DNA of 64,000 bases from positions 2,422,501 to 2,486,500 of the forward strand of contig PUFA01000171.1 in the NCBI GenBank assembly GCA_003508835.1, read 5' to 3'. The DNA is from Eonycteris spelaea (Eukaryota; Chordata; Mammalia; Chiroptera; Pteropodidae). Below, piece by piece: positions 1 through 13,545 of this stretch. The position numbers were made by a program, and so were the translations under genes. How positions within the stretch are numbered: position 1 is the stretch's first letter; every line of letters starts with the position of its first letter. The notes under the pieces are model-generated. The model was given only the letters and a program-made list of their open reading frames with translations, had not been told where the DNA came from and did not search any database.

Positions 1-1172
1 TCTGATATTACTAACAGGAATTTCTTTTCAGACATATCTCTGTGGGCAAGGGAAACAAAAGAAAAAATAAACAAATGAGGCTACATCAAACTAAAAAGTT
101 TTTGTACAGCAAAGGAAATCATCAACAAAACAAAAAGACAATGATTGTTTGGGAGAAGATATTTGTTAATGATACATCTGATAAGGAGTTAATATCCAAA
201 ATATATAAAAAAATTATACAACTCAACAACAAAAAACAAACAATCCAATTAAAAAAAGGGCAGAAGACCTGAACAGATACTTCTCCAAAGAGGAAATACA
301 GTGGCTAAGAGACATATGAAAAGATGCTCAAGGTCGCTAATCATCAGAGAAATACAAATTAAAACCACAATGAGCTATCACTTCACACCTGTCAGAATGG
401 CTATCATCAATAAATCAAAAAACAACAAGTGTTGGCAAGGATTCAGAGAAAAGGGAACCCTCAACATTGTTGGTGGGATTGCAAATTGGTACAGCCGCTA
501 TGGAAAACAGTATGTAGGTTCCCAAAAATTAAAAATGGATATACCTTTTGACCCAGCAATGACTTCTGGGTATTTATCCAAAGAAAACCAAAACAATATT
601 TCATAAAGATCTATGCACTCCAATATTCATGGCAGCACAATTTACAATAGCCAAAATATGGAAGCAGCCTAAATGCCCATCAATAGATGACTGGATAAAG
701 AAATTATGGTTCATATACACAATGGACTATTACTCAGCCATTAAAAAAAAAGGAAATCCTACCATTTGTTATGACATGGATGGACCTGGAGGTTATTATG
801 CTGAATGAAATAAGTCAGACAGAGAAAGATAAATACCATATGATTTCACTTATATGCAGAACCTAAGGAACAAAAAGAACAAACTAATCAAAAACAGACT
901 CACAAATATAGTGGACAATTTGGTGACGGATAGAAGGGAGGGGGATGGAGGGCTGGGAGGATGGGGTGAAAGGTTAAAGAAGCACAAATTAGTAGTTGAT
1001 AGTTGGTCACAGGAGGAGGGAATGCAGTTAGCATTAATATCAGGCCAGGTAGAGGGCCAGAGAAGAAAGGGCGCAATTGGGGGGATCATTTTATAAACTA
1101 TATAGATGTCTAACCAATGTTCTGTATACTAGAAACTAATTTAAATAAACAAATTATTAAAAAAAAAAAAAA
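1..1172 (+). mobile_element. LINE-1 3' part (end of ORF2, 3' UTR, A tail)
   Basis: It holds the C-terminal part of L1 ORF2, broken by stops and frameshifts. The segment around 300-606 gives [20 protein letters not shown], the conserved region near the ORF2 end. The 3' UTR follows and ends in an A-rich tail at 1159-1172. The element may begin left of the window. It is not capable of movement. Confidence 0.9.
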
Positions 1173-1689
1173 GAGTTGGAGAGAAACTAGATTAGGAAGG
1201 GCCTTTGGCAACCAAACTAAGGAATTTGGACCTTATCCTAAGATCAATGAGAAACCACTGATGGTTTTAGGCAGGGGAAGGTGAGGGGGTGAATTTTAGA
1301 AAGATTACACTGGCTTGAAAACATCCTTGATTACTGCAGGCTATTGAACTTCTTTCTCCAGACTCTGAGAATATTTATTGCATACTCAAGTTGCTACTGT
1401 TACTTCTATTTTCTGTATGCAAATCTTAATTCTCTAATTTAACTTCACATACCAGAGGTCATAGACCATTAATCAGATTGTTTCTTGATTTCCTATGGAT
1501 TGCCATAATACTCTCAATGTAGTATCTGAATCCAAGACCTCTCTCCTTAACTCCAGACCGTGAAATGCAATTGCCTAAGCAACATCTTCCTTTGACTTTT
1601 TCGCAGCTATCTCAAAGTGAGTTTGTCTGAAACTTACTTCATCATCCTTCCTCTAAACCTGCTCCTCCTCCTGTGTTTCCTCTCTCAGT
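1173..1689. other. Intron sequence with a possible old repeat
   Basis: Positions 1173-1320 resemble a widespread old mammalian repeat whose name I cannot give with confidence; a similar stretch lies near 16350-16560. The rest is unassigned intron. Confidence 0.3.
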
Positions 1690-2352
1690 GAATAGTATCG
1701 CAGTTCACCCAGTTGGCCTGAGCCCAGAAACCTGGAAGTCATCCTCTATCTTCTTCAATTACCAAGTCTTAATGATCTTACTTCCTAAATATTAAATCCC
1801 TACTCCTCTCCAAGCCAGTGCCACAACCTTGGTCAGTGCCACCATCAGTCACTTTTGCCCCAACCAATCCATTCTCCAGGCCACAGCCATAACTCTGATA
1901 TCTTTATGATGCTGCATCTGATCACATATCTCTAGCTCTAAACCCTATAATAATTCCTATTGCCTTAAGATACATTCCAAACCCCTTTAAAGGGCTTCCA
2001 ACCCTTCGTTAGCAAGCCCAAAATTATCTCTTTAACCTCATCTCTCACCACTCTCTTCCTCCCACTCTACATTCAGGCCATTCTGAATTATTTTAGTTCC
2101 TCCAATATGCACACTGTTGCTCTCTCTCATTCACTCTCTTTCTCATAATGTATATTGTTTCCCGTGCCTGAAACACTAGCCCATCTCTTACCCATTCTCA
2201 TCAATAATTGTTTAATCACATCTCCATCAAGACTCTTAGTTCCATGAACACAGGATCACATCTGTCTGATTCATTGTATCCTAGTGCCTTATACAATGCT
2301 GAACACATACGGGGAGCTTAATAAATATTTTCTGAGTTAATGAATGAATAAA
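1690..2352 (+). repeat. L2-type LINE 3' part
   Basis: The order of pyrimidine-rich phrases matches the ancient L2 3' region. It ends with a segment related to GAACACATA...GGAGCTTAATAAATATTTTCTGAGTTAATGAATGAAT, including the typical AATAAATATTT and short GAAT repeats. It is degraded, and the boundaries are approximate. Confidence 0.65.
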
Positions 2353-4883
2353 TATTGGGGTCTATTATGAGTCATTTCTAATTATTCTCAGGCTATAATT
2401 TCAAGGTTCTATTATTTTGCTTATAATTGGAACAAAAGCTTTGACTAAATAATTATATTTTAGATGTCTCTGCATGTGCACAGGAAGTTACTGAATGATA
2501 CACTATGTCAATACACTCTCCTCCTTCAACCTTTTACTTATTCTTTGTTCCATAACCTATGACTAGACATATGACATAATTTAAAATGTGAATTAATACT
2601 GAAACTGTACAATTCGCTGAATTCAAAAATAAAGCAAAGGATAGAATGAGCTTTGAGGAAGGGAAGGCTGATGGGGCTAGCACAGTGCAGATAAACAAAA
2701 CCAAGAATTTTCACTACAAAGAGTATCAGAAATTTCCTGTATCGTACACCTGTTGTGCTGCTGCGGTAGATGCTATAAATAGATACAGTTCTTGTCCTTG
2801 AGAGATCTAGCCTCTAGATGCTAGAGTCTAAGATAGATAACACATATTCAGGCCACATCAACATCTTTAACTTTTGCATCCCAAGGCTCATCATCCATGA
2901 GCTATTCATATTCCAACTGCCATTGAAGACTATTCTGAATAAGATTCACCGCGTGTGCTATAATACAAAAAGAAACAGCCAAGTCGACTGTGCCGCTTTA
3001 ACAAGGCACAACATAGTTGTTTCACTGCAAAACATACACAGTCCCATCTGAAACAGAACTCAAGCATAACCAAAAAAGTCTTTGTTTATGGAATAAATCT
3101 GAAGAGTGGCAGAGGGTCTGATAAAACACACCTTGCCTACTACGCAGCATGAGAATAAGTCGCCCAGGCTGGGCTTGGTAATTCCTGCATCATAGTAAGT
3201 GTTTTCACATGGTGTGCAAGAGGCACACAAGGCAGAGTATACTTAATGACATTTCTTGTTGACTAGGGTCCTGTGGACTTATCAAAGGAAAAAATTCAGG
3301 CCAGCACTATGCCAAATCCCCTCACCCTAACCACAGTTCCCACTTTGTTACAAAGGCCCCCAGAATCCTCCTAAAATGTGGAGGGCTTGCTTTAAACCTC
3401 AGCATTGATTACGCACCAAATATCAGTGAGGCACTGGACCAAATTGTTCAAATTGTTTTAGTTTAGCCCACCCTATTGAGCAAGAATCCTAACCAGATCT
3501 CTTTCTATTCTTGAAATTATATGAAAATGTGTATATGTGGTCATTGCTCCGAGGAGACAGGTCATACCTGACTGCACCACTGATCACTCAGGTTTCAAAA
3601 AAGGTAAATTTGTTGGCAAGACGGACTGAGAGGTTTCAGAATTTCCATTGCATTCTGGTGCAGAAAAGTAAAGTAACAAAGCACCCAAGGGCTGTACTAT
3701 CTAAGGATCCCTGGCTGTCTTCCTGGATGTCTTCCTTGATTTGTCTTGGGGTTAAGAAACCACATTTCAATTTCCCACAAAGTAGCAAAGGCCATCAAGC
3801 CAACACCAGAGCCACCATCACTCCATTCATTTCATCTGTACCATAGCTCCTGATTTGGTCCAAACCTAGCTTCCAACCCCACTTTTAGCAAGATTTTAAT
3901 TCCATTGAAACAATGTCGGAGAAAGCCTAGAAATGAAGCCTAAGCATCCTAAGATTCAAAGATTTAGAGGCCAAGTTATCATTCTGTAACAGGTCCCTAG
4001 AGTCAGCAGCCCACAAAAAGTATGCTCAGTCCTGTGTCAAAATAATCCTGACATTAACCTTGATGCGATACATGTATCAAATGTCCTCCTCTGCACAAGA
4101 CCAACCCAGGCTGCAGCTCTGCTCACATGCCCCTTTTCACCTAGAAGCTGGCTGCCCAGGACTCCGATAGAGAACAAGTCAAAGCTAACAAGAATTTCTC
4201 CCTTTTATACCATCTCCCCTCGGGACCATCATGCCTGCCCAGAGAACTGATGGGAATGAGAGAAACATGAAAGATATTTTGATAATCTCAAAAATAAGAC
4301 ACTGAAAATACATAGTACTTCCTGGACAACTCTATAATTAAACCTTAAAAGTAAACCTATATAAAGAACAGCGCCCTGGTGCCACCTTTCCAGAGGGCAG
4401 TTATTTTATTCGAAGTCACATAAACAAAGTTTGTTGTTTTTATTTGCAAGAAAAATTATTTGTTCAAATTTAATATATTTGGCAATAAATATTGGTCATA
4501 AGAAATTGGTATACATTTTAAAGAAAGCAAATATGCTGTCAACTCCAAAACGAGCAGGAGATAAGAAATTCATCAATATGTTTACATTTTGTTCAAAGAT
4601 ATTCTGGGCAGTAAATAGTTAACTTTTAAAAATTCTCTCCACTGATGGTCTTATTAAGACAAAAAGACAAGGAGAAAACAGAAAAAAAAAAAAAAAAGAT
4701 GTACTTCACTATTGTGTTTCACTTCAACAAACAAACAGGAAAAGAAAAGGGAGCAACTCTTTCTCTTTCTTCAACATAGTGATATCAGCTGCCCCTGGAA
4801 AGCAGAATCTGAACCAGCCAATTATAACACCAGCTGTCAGTCAAGAGGTTTCGCTTATTTCCATTACCTGATAGTAAGGTTAT
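2353..4883. other. Unassigned intron sequence
   Basis: AT-rich, apparently unique sequence. Open frames up to 111 codons show no recognisable domain. An A run lies at 4682-4697. I see no gene or clear repeat. Confidence 0.5.
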
Positions 4884-5092
4884 CAAAATCAGAGTTTCCC
4901 ATAGTTTCCCATATATTGGTGCATGAACCAGTCACCGAATCACCTGGGAAACTTGTTAAAAGTAATGATTCAGGACCCACACTCATCCCACTGAATTAGC
5001 ATCCTCAGAACTGGTTTAGGGGTCTGAGCTTTTAATAAACACCCTAACTGACTCTAATCTAATATAAAGTCAATTTTAGGAACCACTATTCT
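4884..5092. mobile_element. MER5A-like hAT DNA transposon fossil
   Basis: It contains the diagnostic phrases GAATCACCTGGGAA, then TGAATTAGCATCCTCAG, and a closing GGAACCACTATTCT, matching the non-autonomous hAT-Charlie element MER5A. It is diverged and no coding capacity is expected. Confidence 0.75.
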
Positions 5093-6425
5093 AAAAAGTC
5101 TGACCTGAATTTACTGACATAGCTTTGGGGGAACTATTAGAAATATAATAAATGTATTAAAAGAAAAATATATGGAGTATAGCCATTTGATCATTTTGGT
5201 CTGACCATTTTGTAACTGCATTAATTGAGAAATAAGAAGCCATGCACAGAGTCTATTTGGTTAGAACATTGCATATTACTACTCTTGTAGTACTTTCACA
5301 AACCATTTCTGGAGGACAAAATATTAATGATTTGAATCTTTATCTGTATAACAAAGTAATGTTCTCAAAGTCCATTCGTAAGCCAGAGGCCTCATGAAAT
5401 AGCTATCAGGAAAGAGTCACCTAATGGAAAAGATCTCACACTATTAAGGTATAAAATAAAATAAAATTGTAGATCCATGATCTCCAAATCTATGGATCCA
5501 GAGGGTAAGTTAAAATTCATAAATTTGTACATAAAATGACTGTATGATACCCTTAAAAGAAATAGTAAAAACCAGATTCTTAATATGTGTTTGTTGATTA
5601 CTCATTAGTTTAATTTATTCATTTAGTTTTCTACATGGCTTCTCTCTACGTTATTAGAAGATAATGTATTACAGTTTTTAATCAAGCATCAAAAATATGT
5701 TTACCTCATGCAATTAGATATTTTCCCTTCCTACTTTGAAGAATGTTTAATTCAACTAAAATTTAGATTTATTACGTGAAAAACAGAACTCACTGAAAAC
5801 ATATACTAAAGTGAAGGATGTTATCAAATAAAGTCTCAATATAGTGCAAAATCTGAATGTCAAGCATCCTGAAAATTGCTTTTTATAATGTTTTTTAAAA
5901 CACAGCCTTAAATTTTTTTCAGATTCAAAATCCTTTCCTATCATTCAAGAACAACACCACCTAGGGATGCAAATGGGGCAGCAGGAAGTAGGACTTCTTC
6001 CCGCCCCCATACTACTCTCTTAGTTTTTCAATGTGTCTAGTTTCTATCTTAACAAAGGATTCATGACTTTTACATTGTTGCAAAGTAGAACCTCATCTTA
6101 CATTTCACAATTTATGTACTGATTTCGTGTATTATCAGGTTTCTTTTTTTATCCAATTTCCAAGTTTCATTATTCAAAAACGATGGTGGGGAGCATACAT
6201 CCTCATCCTCTTCTGCACCATCTCTAGTCAAATGAAAGAAAAAGTATATGCATGTGGTTCTTTATAAGTACCAGGTGGTCTCCCTCCCCATTATCTTTCT
6301 TCATTTCCTCCCCACACCCTCTGAGAAGAGCAATTAAAGAGCTCCTGGTTCAGGACATCAGCATCTCTACTGTCACTGAGCCTTCTGAACACTGAGACAG
6401 AGAACAGAAAAGCAGATCCAGTGTG
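5093..6425. other. Unassigned intron sequence
   Basis: AT-rich sequence without a recognised gene or repeat family. Confidence 0.5.
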
Positions 6426-7318
6426 CTCCATTTTTATTAAATGTATTAGGGTGACACTGGTTAATAAAATTATATACATTTCAAGTTTACAGTTCAATAA
6501 TACATCATATGTATGTTGCATTGTGTGTTCACTACCCGAAGTTAAATTGCCTTCCATCACCATATATTTGATCCCCTTTACTCTTATCCACATCCTACTC
6601 TCCCCACTTTCCCTCTGGTAACCACTAAACTGTTGTCCATGAGCTTGTTTGTTTGTATTGTTCATTTGTTGCTTTTAGTTTTATATCTCACATTAGTGAA
6701 ATCATATGGTTCTCAACTTTTTCTGTCTGACTTGTTTAGCTTAGCATGATTATCTCAAGATCCATCCACATTGTTGCAAATGGTAGTATTTCATCTTTTC
6801 TTAATGCTGAGTAATATTCTGTTGTGTATATTTACCACATCTTCTTTATCCAATCATCTATTGAAGGGCATTTCAGTTGTTTCCATCTCTTGGCCACTGT
6901 AAATAATGCTGCTATGAACATCAGGGTGCATATATCTTTACAGATAGATGTGTTCAAGTTTTTTGGGTAAATACCCAGAAGAGGGATTGCTGGGTCATAT
7001 GGTAATCCTATTCTTAATTTTTTGAGGAACCTCCATATTGTTTTCTATAGTGACCGTACCAACTTATATTACCACTAGCAGTGTATTTTTTCCCCACAAT
7101 CTCTCCAACACTTGTTATTACTTGTCTTGTTGATGATAGCCATTCTAACAGGTGTGAGGTAGTATATCATCATGGTTTTGATTTCCATTTCCCTAATAGC
7201 TAGTATAGTTGAGCATCTTTTCATGTCTATTGATCACTTGTATCTCTTCTTGGGAGAAATGTCTGTTCGGATCCTCTGCCCATTTTTTAATTGGATTGTT
7301 TGTTTGAATAAACAAATT
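6426..7318 (-). mobile_element. LINE-1 3' part, minus strand
   Basis: Read on the plus strand it starts with the reverse of an L1 3' end (GGGTGACACTGGTTAATAAA), then the reverse of the ORF2 C-terminus (GGGTAAATACCCAGAAGAGG; CTGGGTCATATGGTAAT), ending near 7318. Its 3' end type is the same as in the insertions at 33809-34025 and 48190-48447. It is 5'-truncated and not functional. Confidence 0.9.
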
Positions 7319-10300
7319 TCTATAACCTCATGATACCTGACAATCATCCATCCCTCTCCCCTCTTGTGAAATAAGAATTATGAGTGACTATTATATGCTC
7401 ATATAAAAACATATTGATCAAGTAAAACCAAAAGTCCAGAGTGGATGTCAAAGGCAACTATTCCCATTAAACATTTACTCTTTCAAGGATTACACCATAC
7501 CATGCCTAAATTCTGGCTTCAGGACAAGACAGAGACTCTTTCAGACTAGTGCGAGCTACCCAAATGCAGCCACCTGATGCCAGGAGGAGAAACTGGGGAA
7601 CAGCATGTTTTCTAAAGAATGTGAATCTCAAGTAAAGAAAAACTGGAAGGGAAATCAACCCATTGCTAAAAAAACAAATGAATCCAATCAATCTAAAATG
7701 AGAATAACAATCACTGAAATGTTAAATATTCTTAAAATTATTTTGTGCATTATGGAGCAAACATAGTAAACTTAGAGTAACTAAAACAGTGGTGAGCCTG
7801 GTGCTAGCTTAGCTCATGTGCAATGCAGCAGCCTCTCAATGGGCTTCTGTTCAGATTCAGTCCTAAGCATCCTATTTTTGACTTGTGTTCAATGTCAACA
7901 TTGCAGTTACCACCCCTGGAAAAAAGGGGAGTAAAATATTGAATAAAAACACTGTCATGGTTCCATAGCAGTACGGGAGGTTCTAGTTGAGAGCACTGAA
8001 TTAAATAAGCTTTAAGCATGGAGGAGGCTACTTTCTACAAGTGGGTGTTCCATTTTAGCTGATTCCATTACATGCTGAGTACAGAAAGGTGCTGCCATCT
8101 GGCCGGCTGGGCACAAGCTTAGCTCCTCCCAGCAGTATTACTGATCTGCAAAGCTCAGGTGAAGAATTGTAACATACTGCTCTTCATAAATGTATACCCC
8201 TCACTAGGCCCATTTCTAGATTCTATCCCCAACCCCTCACCTCCATCGCATCCCCTTATGCTAGAGGGAAGAGAAAAAACAATGAGAAACACTTGTGATG
8301 CATACACGAAGACCTAGAAGGTCATGTGCCAAATATGACCTCTCAGAAGGCAAGAGAAAATTGAAAAACTTGCAGTTTTTGAGACTCCAAATATATTAAA
8401 ATATTTTCTAAAAGTACTAAAAATATCAAATGTTTTATTTAAGAATTCAAATTATTTGATGAATGGCTTTTTACACCATCCCTGTATCCAATAGTTACTG
8501 GCTATTAGAGATAACATAAAAAGTCTAAATACTGGCCACTTCGTGGTTTCGAGGCTGGCATCGGCAGCTTTCCTAAAAGCCCCCCTACAGACACTTCTAT
8601 AAGCCTTGAACCCCAGATATTATATTTGCCTTTCTGTATCTTAAAGGGAGAGGGAGAGAAAGCAGTTCATCAGGAAGCAGGTTGCTGCTTCCTCTGCCTC
8701 TCGTACTCCAGAATGAGCAGAGGTGGATAGTGGTGAATCCCAGAGGTAGAAGATAAAACCACACACACACTACACCATTTCCAAAAGTATTTTGTTATTC
8801 TACGAATGGGAGGCAAATCTAGATATTGTTTTCACTGGGTTTATAGGAGAGTCACTCATATTCAATTTCTGAACTTATTTCTACTCTAGATGAAGTTATT
8901 TTATTCTTTTGTCTCCTTCCCTCAGATCTTAAAATGGGGTGAGTGCACTCATTATATGGCAATAAATTTAGATACAGCTGATGGAGAGAGATCTATAGTA
9001 ATGTGGCAACTTTAATCTTCAGGTAATAAAATCTTTATAGTAGTCTTCAGTACTTTATTTCTTTATATTGCTTATTTCTATTAGTTTTTTTAACCTTTCC
9101 TCCATTCTTTCAGCCTTTTCTCCAACTTTCAGCTTCTACTTTACACTGTTGAGCTGAAAGTCAAAATATCTTTGTAAAGGTGGTACTCAATGCTATCCTA
9201 ACTTGGAGAATTAAGGGGAATTTGTATAATCGTTCAGTAAGTTAATACGCAGTATGATAATGACCACAACCAACTTATATAAATAAACCCAATTAGCATA
9301 TGGGTACTGAGAGTTCATTAGTTTAATATGAAGTGACATTTTGATAACCAAAGAGTTGAGCCATTAGCAGTCTCTGGTTACAACCTGTCTGACAGATTCT
9401 GGGCATGAACTTCACTAATTTAGTTTTCAAGGACTTAGGTGGAGATTAGTAATGGGGATACATTCTGTGCACTATTTCTTCTGCGGCAGTGCCTCTGGTG
9501 GTCCTTTGGAAATAGCTTCTTTTCCGAAAAATTTCTAAGAAAGTGTGTTCAACCGTTTAGATAAAGAAGAAAATTGTTCCAATTTTTTTGTTCCTATTTG
9601 TCCTTTTGAAAATCACCATATTCGACCTTGATCAAAGAAGTTCAATTGGTTAGGACATTATGGAAGTGTGCCATTCAAATTGAAGAAATGGCATTGATAT
9701 GAATCTGCAATTTTAGGTCTTGATGGGCCACTGTAGTCTAATTGGGTATATTAAAGAGTATTAAAGGTTTGGCATTTTGAGAGGCTCAACGAATATTTGC
9801 CGGATGACTAAAGTGGATCAGTGGACACTAGCAGAATGAAAAACCGCACTCCCGAGTTCTGTATGGTGCCCTGACTCTACCTACACTTGCTTTGCTCCTG
9901 TTGTGGAATCACCAGACAGTGCTCTTCATGTTCCGTCAGACTATCAGGTCAACATTCTTTCTTTCCCCCATTCTGCTGTCTTATCCCTCTTCCTGTAACA
10001 AATGTGAAAATGCATTACAGACTAAAAGCTCTATACAAATACAAACCATTATTACAACTTAGGCCATGCTGTTGTCCGAGAATATTAGGAATAGAAATTC
10101 TCAGTTCTTTAAAATATTTCTCTAGATAGAAATTTTCTATTTTATACCTAAGCAACTGTAAAAAAATATTACTAAAACTATGGATGAAAAAATGTTAAAA
10201 ATTACACCCTTCCTTTGAACTTATGGGAGGAAAAGGAGACCGAAGATAAAGTTTTAGGGTCTTACAGATGTGAACACAGGAATACCAAGTAATTGTAATT

Positions 10301-10626
10301 TCTACTCGTACAACTTTCATCATCAAAACAATTTCATATCCACTGTGTCAGCTTATGCCTATAGGTAAAAAAGAAAGAAAGAAAGAAAAACATGAACTGA
10401 ATGTTGGAGCAAAAACAAGCACAAGGAACTTCTAATCCTAAATTTGCCTGCCTCTAAGTCACAACCTGAACTAAAACACATTCTTTTTACAAATGTTTCT
10501 CAGCCTCTCCTTTGTAAAGAAAACAAAATCACGCTTGTGTCAGCCACCAGATTTGTGGAGTAATCAGTCTTATTACAAACTACCTTTTAAAAAAATTGAG
10601 TTAAATAGCTTTAAAAAATTAAATGA
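7319..10626. other. Unassigned intron sequence
   Basis: Mostly unique AT-rich sequence. There is a short CA run near 8760 and an AAAG run at 10370-10389. No exon or clear transposable element recognised. Confidence 0.5.
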
Positions 10627-10691
10627 TATATATATCTCTCATATTTATGTGAGATATCTATATGATATCTTATGATATATATCATATATAT

Positions 10692-10741
<50 letters not shown>
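10627..10741. repeat. AT-rich palindromic stretch and (CA)n microsatellite
   Basis: Overlapping TATA/ATAT palindromes at 10627-10693 run directly into an uninterrupted CA array at 10694-10741. Confidence 0.9.
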
Positions 10742-10743
<2 letters not shown>

Positions 10744-11691
10744 TAAGTGGCCCCCAGTAGCCAGATCAAGTTTTTCTGGCAGCTCTTTCATTGCCTACCC
10801 ACTCCTATTTCTCCTCAGAGATTTACCATTAGCTTCCTTCCCCTTCTTCAGTATAACCTTACTTTAAAGCCACACTAGCCTAGTGTGGAAAGACAGTAGG
10901 TTTTTTAGGCCAACATTTCTTGACTACTTTTCCCTTTATAACACATGGGATCTTCAGGAAATTCACTTAGCCTCAATGCCTTTGATTGTGCAATAGGGAT
11001 AACAGCTACACCTTGTAGATGATTGTGAGCCAGGAGCCAAGATCAGCTACATAATCTGTGGGGTCCAATGTAAAATGAAAACATGAGGCACCTTGTTCAA
11101 AACTACTAAGAAATTCAAGATGGCGCAGCAGAGCATGAACCCAAGAGCAGGGCCCTTCTGAGTGTGGGACCTGTGCAACTGTACAGGTCAAACACTTGTA
11201 AAGCCATCCTGCCCCAGAGCATCGGAAGTATTCAGTAAATGGTAGGTTTTATTAATGTAAAGGTGCCCACTCGGAACTGAACTTCTAACTTTTCAGAGTG
11301 TTTTCACAGGGAGACGGCTTTCCCAGTAGGAACAAAACCCTCAGAGAATGGAACAACTGCAAGAAAGCCAATGGATGTCTCTTGCCCTAAATTTCCTCAT
11401 ATTCAGAACAGAGGTTCACTCAGAAGAGTCAGTTTCAAACTATGCTTTCAAACTACGCTCTGAAGAATCCTTGGAGTCCCCTCAAGGACAGAAAGATCAG
11501 GTGAAAAGGGGCAAGCCGAGTAGGTCACTCTTAATTGAAACAGAGTGACTCTGTTTGACTTTCTTACCTTCACTGGAAAAAATGAGGTACATGAAAATAA
11601 ATGAAAACTACTGTATTTGAGATGGAAGTCTTTCCAATTTTAAATTCTATGTTGTATTTCTTATTATTTCTTCACCATGACCTTACAACTA
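10742..11691. other. Intron with weak old-repeat traces
   Basis: Positions 10900-11000 carry MIR-like phrases (plus orientation). Positions 11020-11200 resemble a dispersed old mammalian repeat that I recognise but cannot name. The remainder is unassigned. Confidence 0.35.
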
Positions 11692-12021
11692 TAGTCACAC
11701 GTCACTTAATGACCTGGGAAACATTCTGAGAAATGTGTTGTTAGGTGATTTTGTCATTGTACAAGCACCATAGAGTGTACCTATACAAACCTAGATGGTA
11801 GAGCCTACTATATACCTAGGCTATTTGATAGAGCCTATTGCTCCTATCCTATGAGCCTGTACAGCATGTTACTGTCCTGAATACTGCAGGCAATTATAAT
11901 GAGTTGCCCTATGATATTACAACAGTTATAACATTATTAAACAACAGGAATGTTTCAGCTCCACTATCATATATGCAGTATGTCATTGGCCAAAACATTG
12001 TTAGGCAGCACATTACTGTAT
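11692..12021. mobile_element. MER2/Tigger-type DNA transposon fossil
   Basis: About 330 bp with imperfect terminal inverted repeats: TAGTCACACGTCACTTAA at the left, and CAGTAATGTGCTGCCTAA when the right end is read in reverse. TA lies at both edges, as expected for pogo/Tigger insertions. The interior phrases about a page of AGCCTACTATATACCTAGGC and TGAGCCTGTACAGCATGTTA match the MER2-type non-autonomous family. No transposase is encoded. Confidence 0.8.
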
Positions 12022-13385
12022 AAAGAAAGATATTACCACCTCTATTTGTGAAGACCATACAGAGAAGGTCAATGTCTTATTGAGGGAAGTGTCATTAACC
12101 AAACACCCTCCCCTTCCTGACACCAGTTTCTTTCCTGAACTACATTCCTTCTCTAGCCTCCAGAGAATATTTCTTTCTAAGGATATTTCTTCCAGGGTGA
12201 TAACAGTGTTAATGTGGCCATAGCAGAAGAGGGAAGAAGATGAATTAGATGTCAGTTTAATATGATAATAAACTACTCCTCACCCCCCTCCCATTTCTAC
12301 TCAAATTGTGCCTCATTTATATCCAACATCTCTCTCCCAAACTTAAAATTCCCTTTCTTCAATCCTGCTCCACAAAGGACCTCTTATTGGTTCTTCCATG
12401 GGAGGCTCACATTCTGGAATCACACTGAGGGCTAAAATGGAGGACGAGGACAAGAGGAGTTCTCAGAGCCTGTTGGCTTTCTCTAATAGCACGTTTCCCA
12501 TCACAGCCATTATTTCTGTCTGGAAGGGCCAGTTATAGAAGCATGCTAAATCTACTTGTTCCTACTGCCGCATTTCACTCTGTCCCCTTCAAGTACTGCA
12601 TACACATGTGATAAGGTAAAAACAAGCTACTGAGGTCAGCCTCAACTTACAAATGACCCTGACACACAAAGGCCACCCATCTCCTCCCCCATCGCCCACA
12701 CCTCTCTCTTCTCAAAGGTGAAAGCTTGGTTTGCAATGCCAGGGGAGCCCTTTTTAACTAAAGCAATGAGAGGGTTTTCTTAAATCTGTGGATGCAGGAT
12801 TGGAAAGAGAAATGAAATTATAAAAAGGAGAATGGCTGATCCTAGGAGCAGGCTCTCAGTTAGAACTCTACTGTTACTCCCCAAACCCAAACCCCAACAG
12901 CCACCACCACAAAAATGGAGCACATCCATAAGTGCTGAAAATGTTTTACTCTACTTGCTTAGACTTCCTAGTAAGAGATTCATTTTGGTTCAATTCTGGC
13001 TTTTAAAATAGGACATACACTCAATGAAATTAATTGAAGCAATTACCACGTGTCAGATTCTCTTGGCTCTGGGAAATGCTGGCCAATAAATGAAATCCAT
13101 GCCCAAACAGAACTCATATTTAGGGAATAAATGGGCCAATGTGTGGTCAGAGCCACTCACATTACATATTTCCTAATTTTATCTGGAGCACAGGGAACAG
13201 AGAGCACTTTGAAGAGAAGCCAGATCCATCCAACCCAACACATTAACAAATAGGGTTATAGTGGGAGTCAGAGTGGCAAAAAGACATTGGGAAAAGAAGT
13301 AACAAAGGGCAAAATAGGACTAAAGAAAAACTTGTATTTTTGCATTTTTAAGCAACAGCCAGGTTTGCTCTTCCCACACCACATG
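12022..13385. other. Unassigned intron sequence
   Basis: No gene or repeat recognised. Confidence 0.5.
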
Positions 13386-13545
13386 GTTCCTGTATTAGTT
13401 TTCCAAGAGCTGCCTACCCTAATGACCTCATTTTCCCTCAATTATTTCTTTGAAGGCCCTATCTCCTAATACAGTCACAATCTGAGGTTAGTAGTAATCT
13501 GAAATATGAATTTAGAGAAGACACAACTCAGCCCCAAACAGTCCT
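13386..13545 (+). mobile_element. MLT1-like LTR remnant (ERVL-MaLR)
   Basis: The start CCTGTATTAGTTTTCCAAG and the end region GGCCCTATCTCCTAATACAG plus CACAACTCAGCCC match the two ends of MaLR LTRs, with the middle missing. No viral gene is present. Confidence 0.55.
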
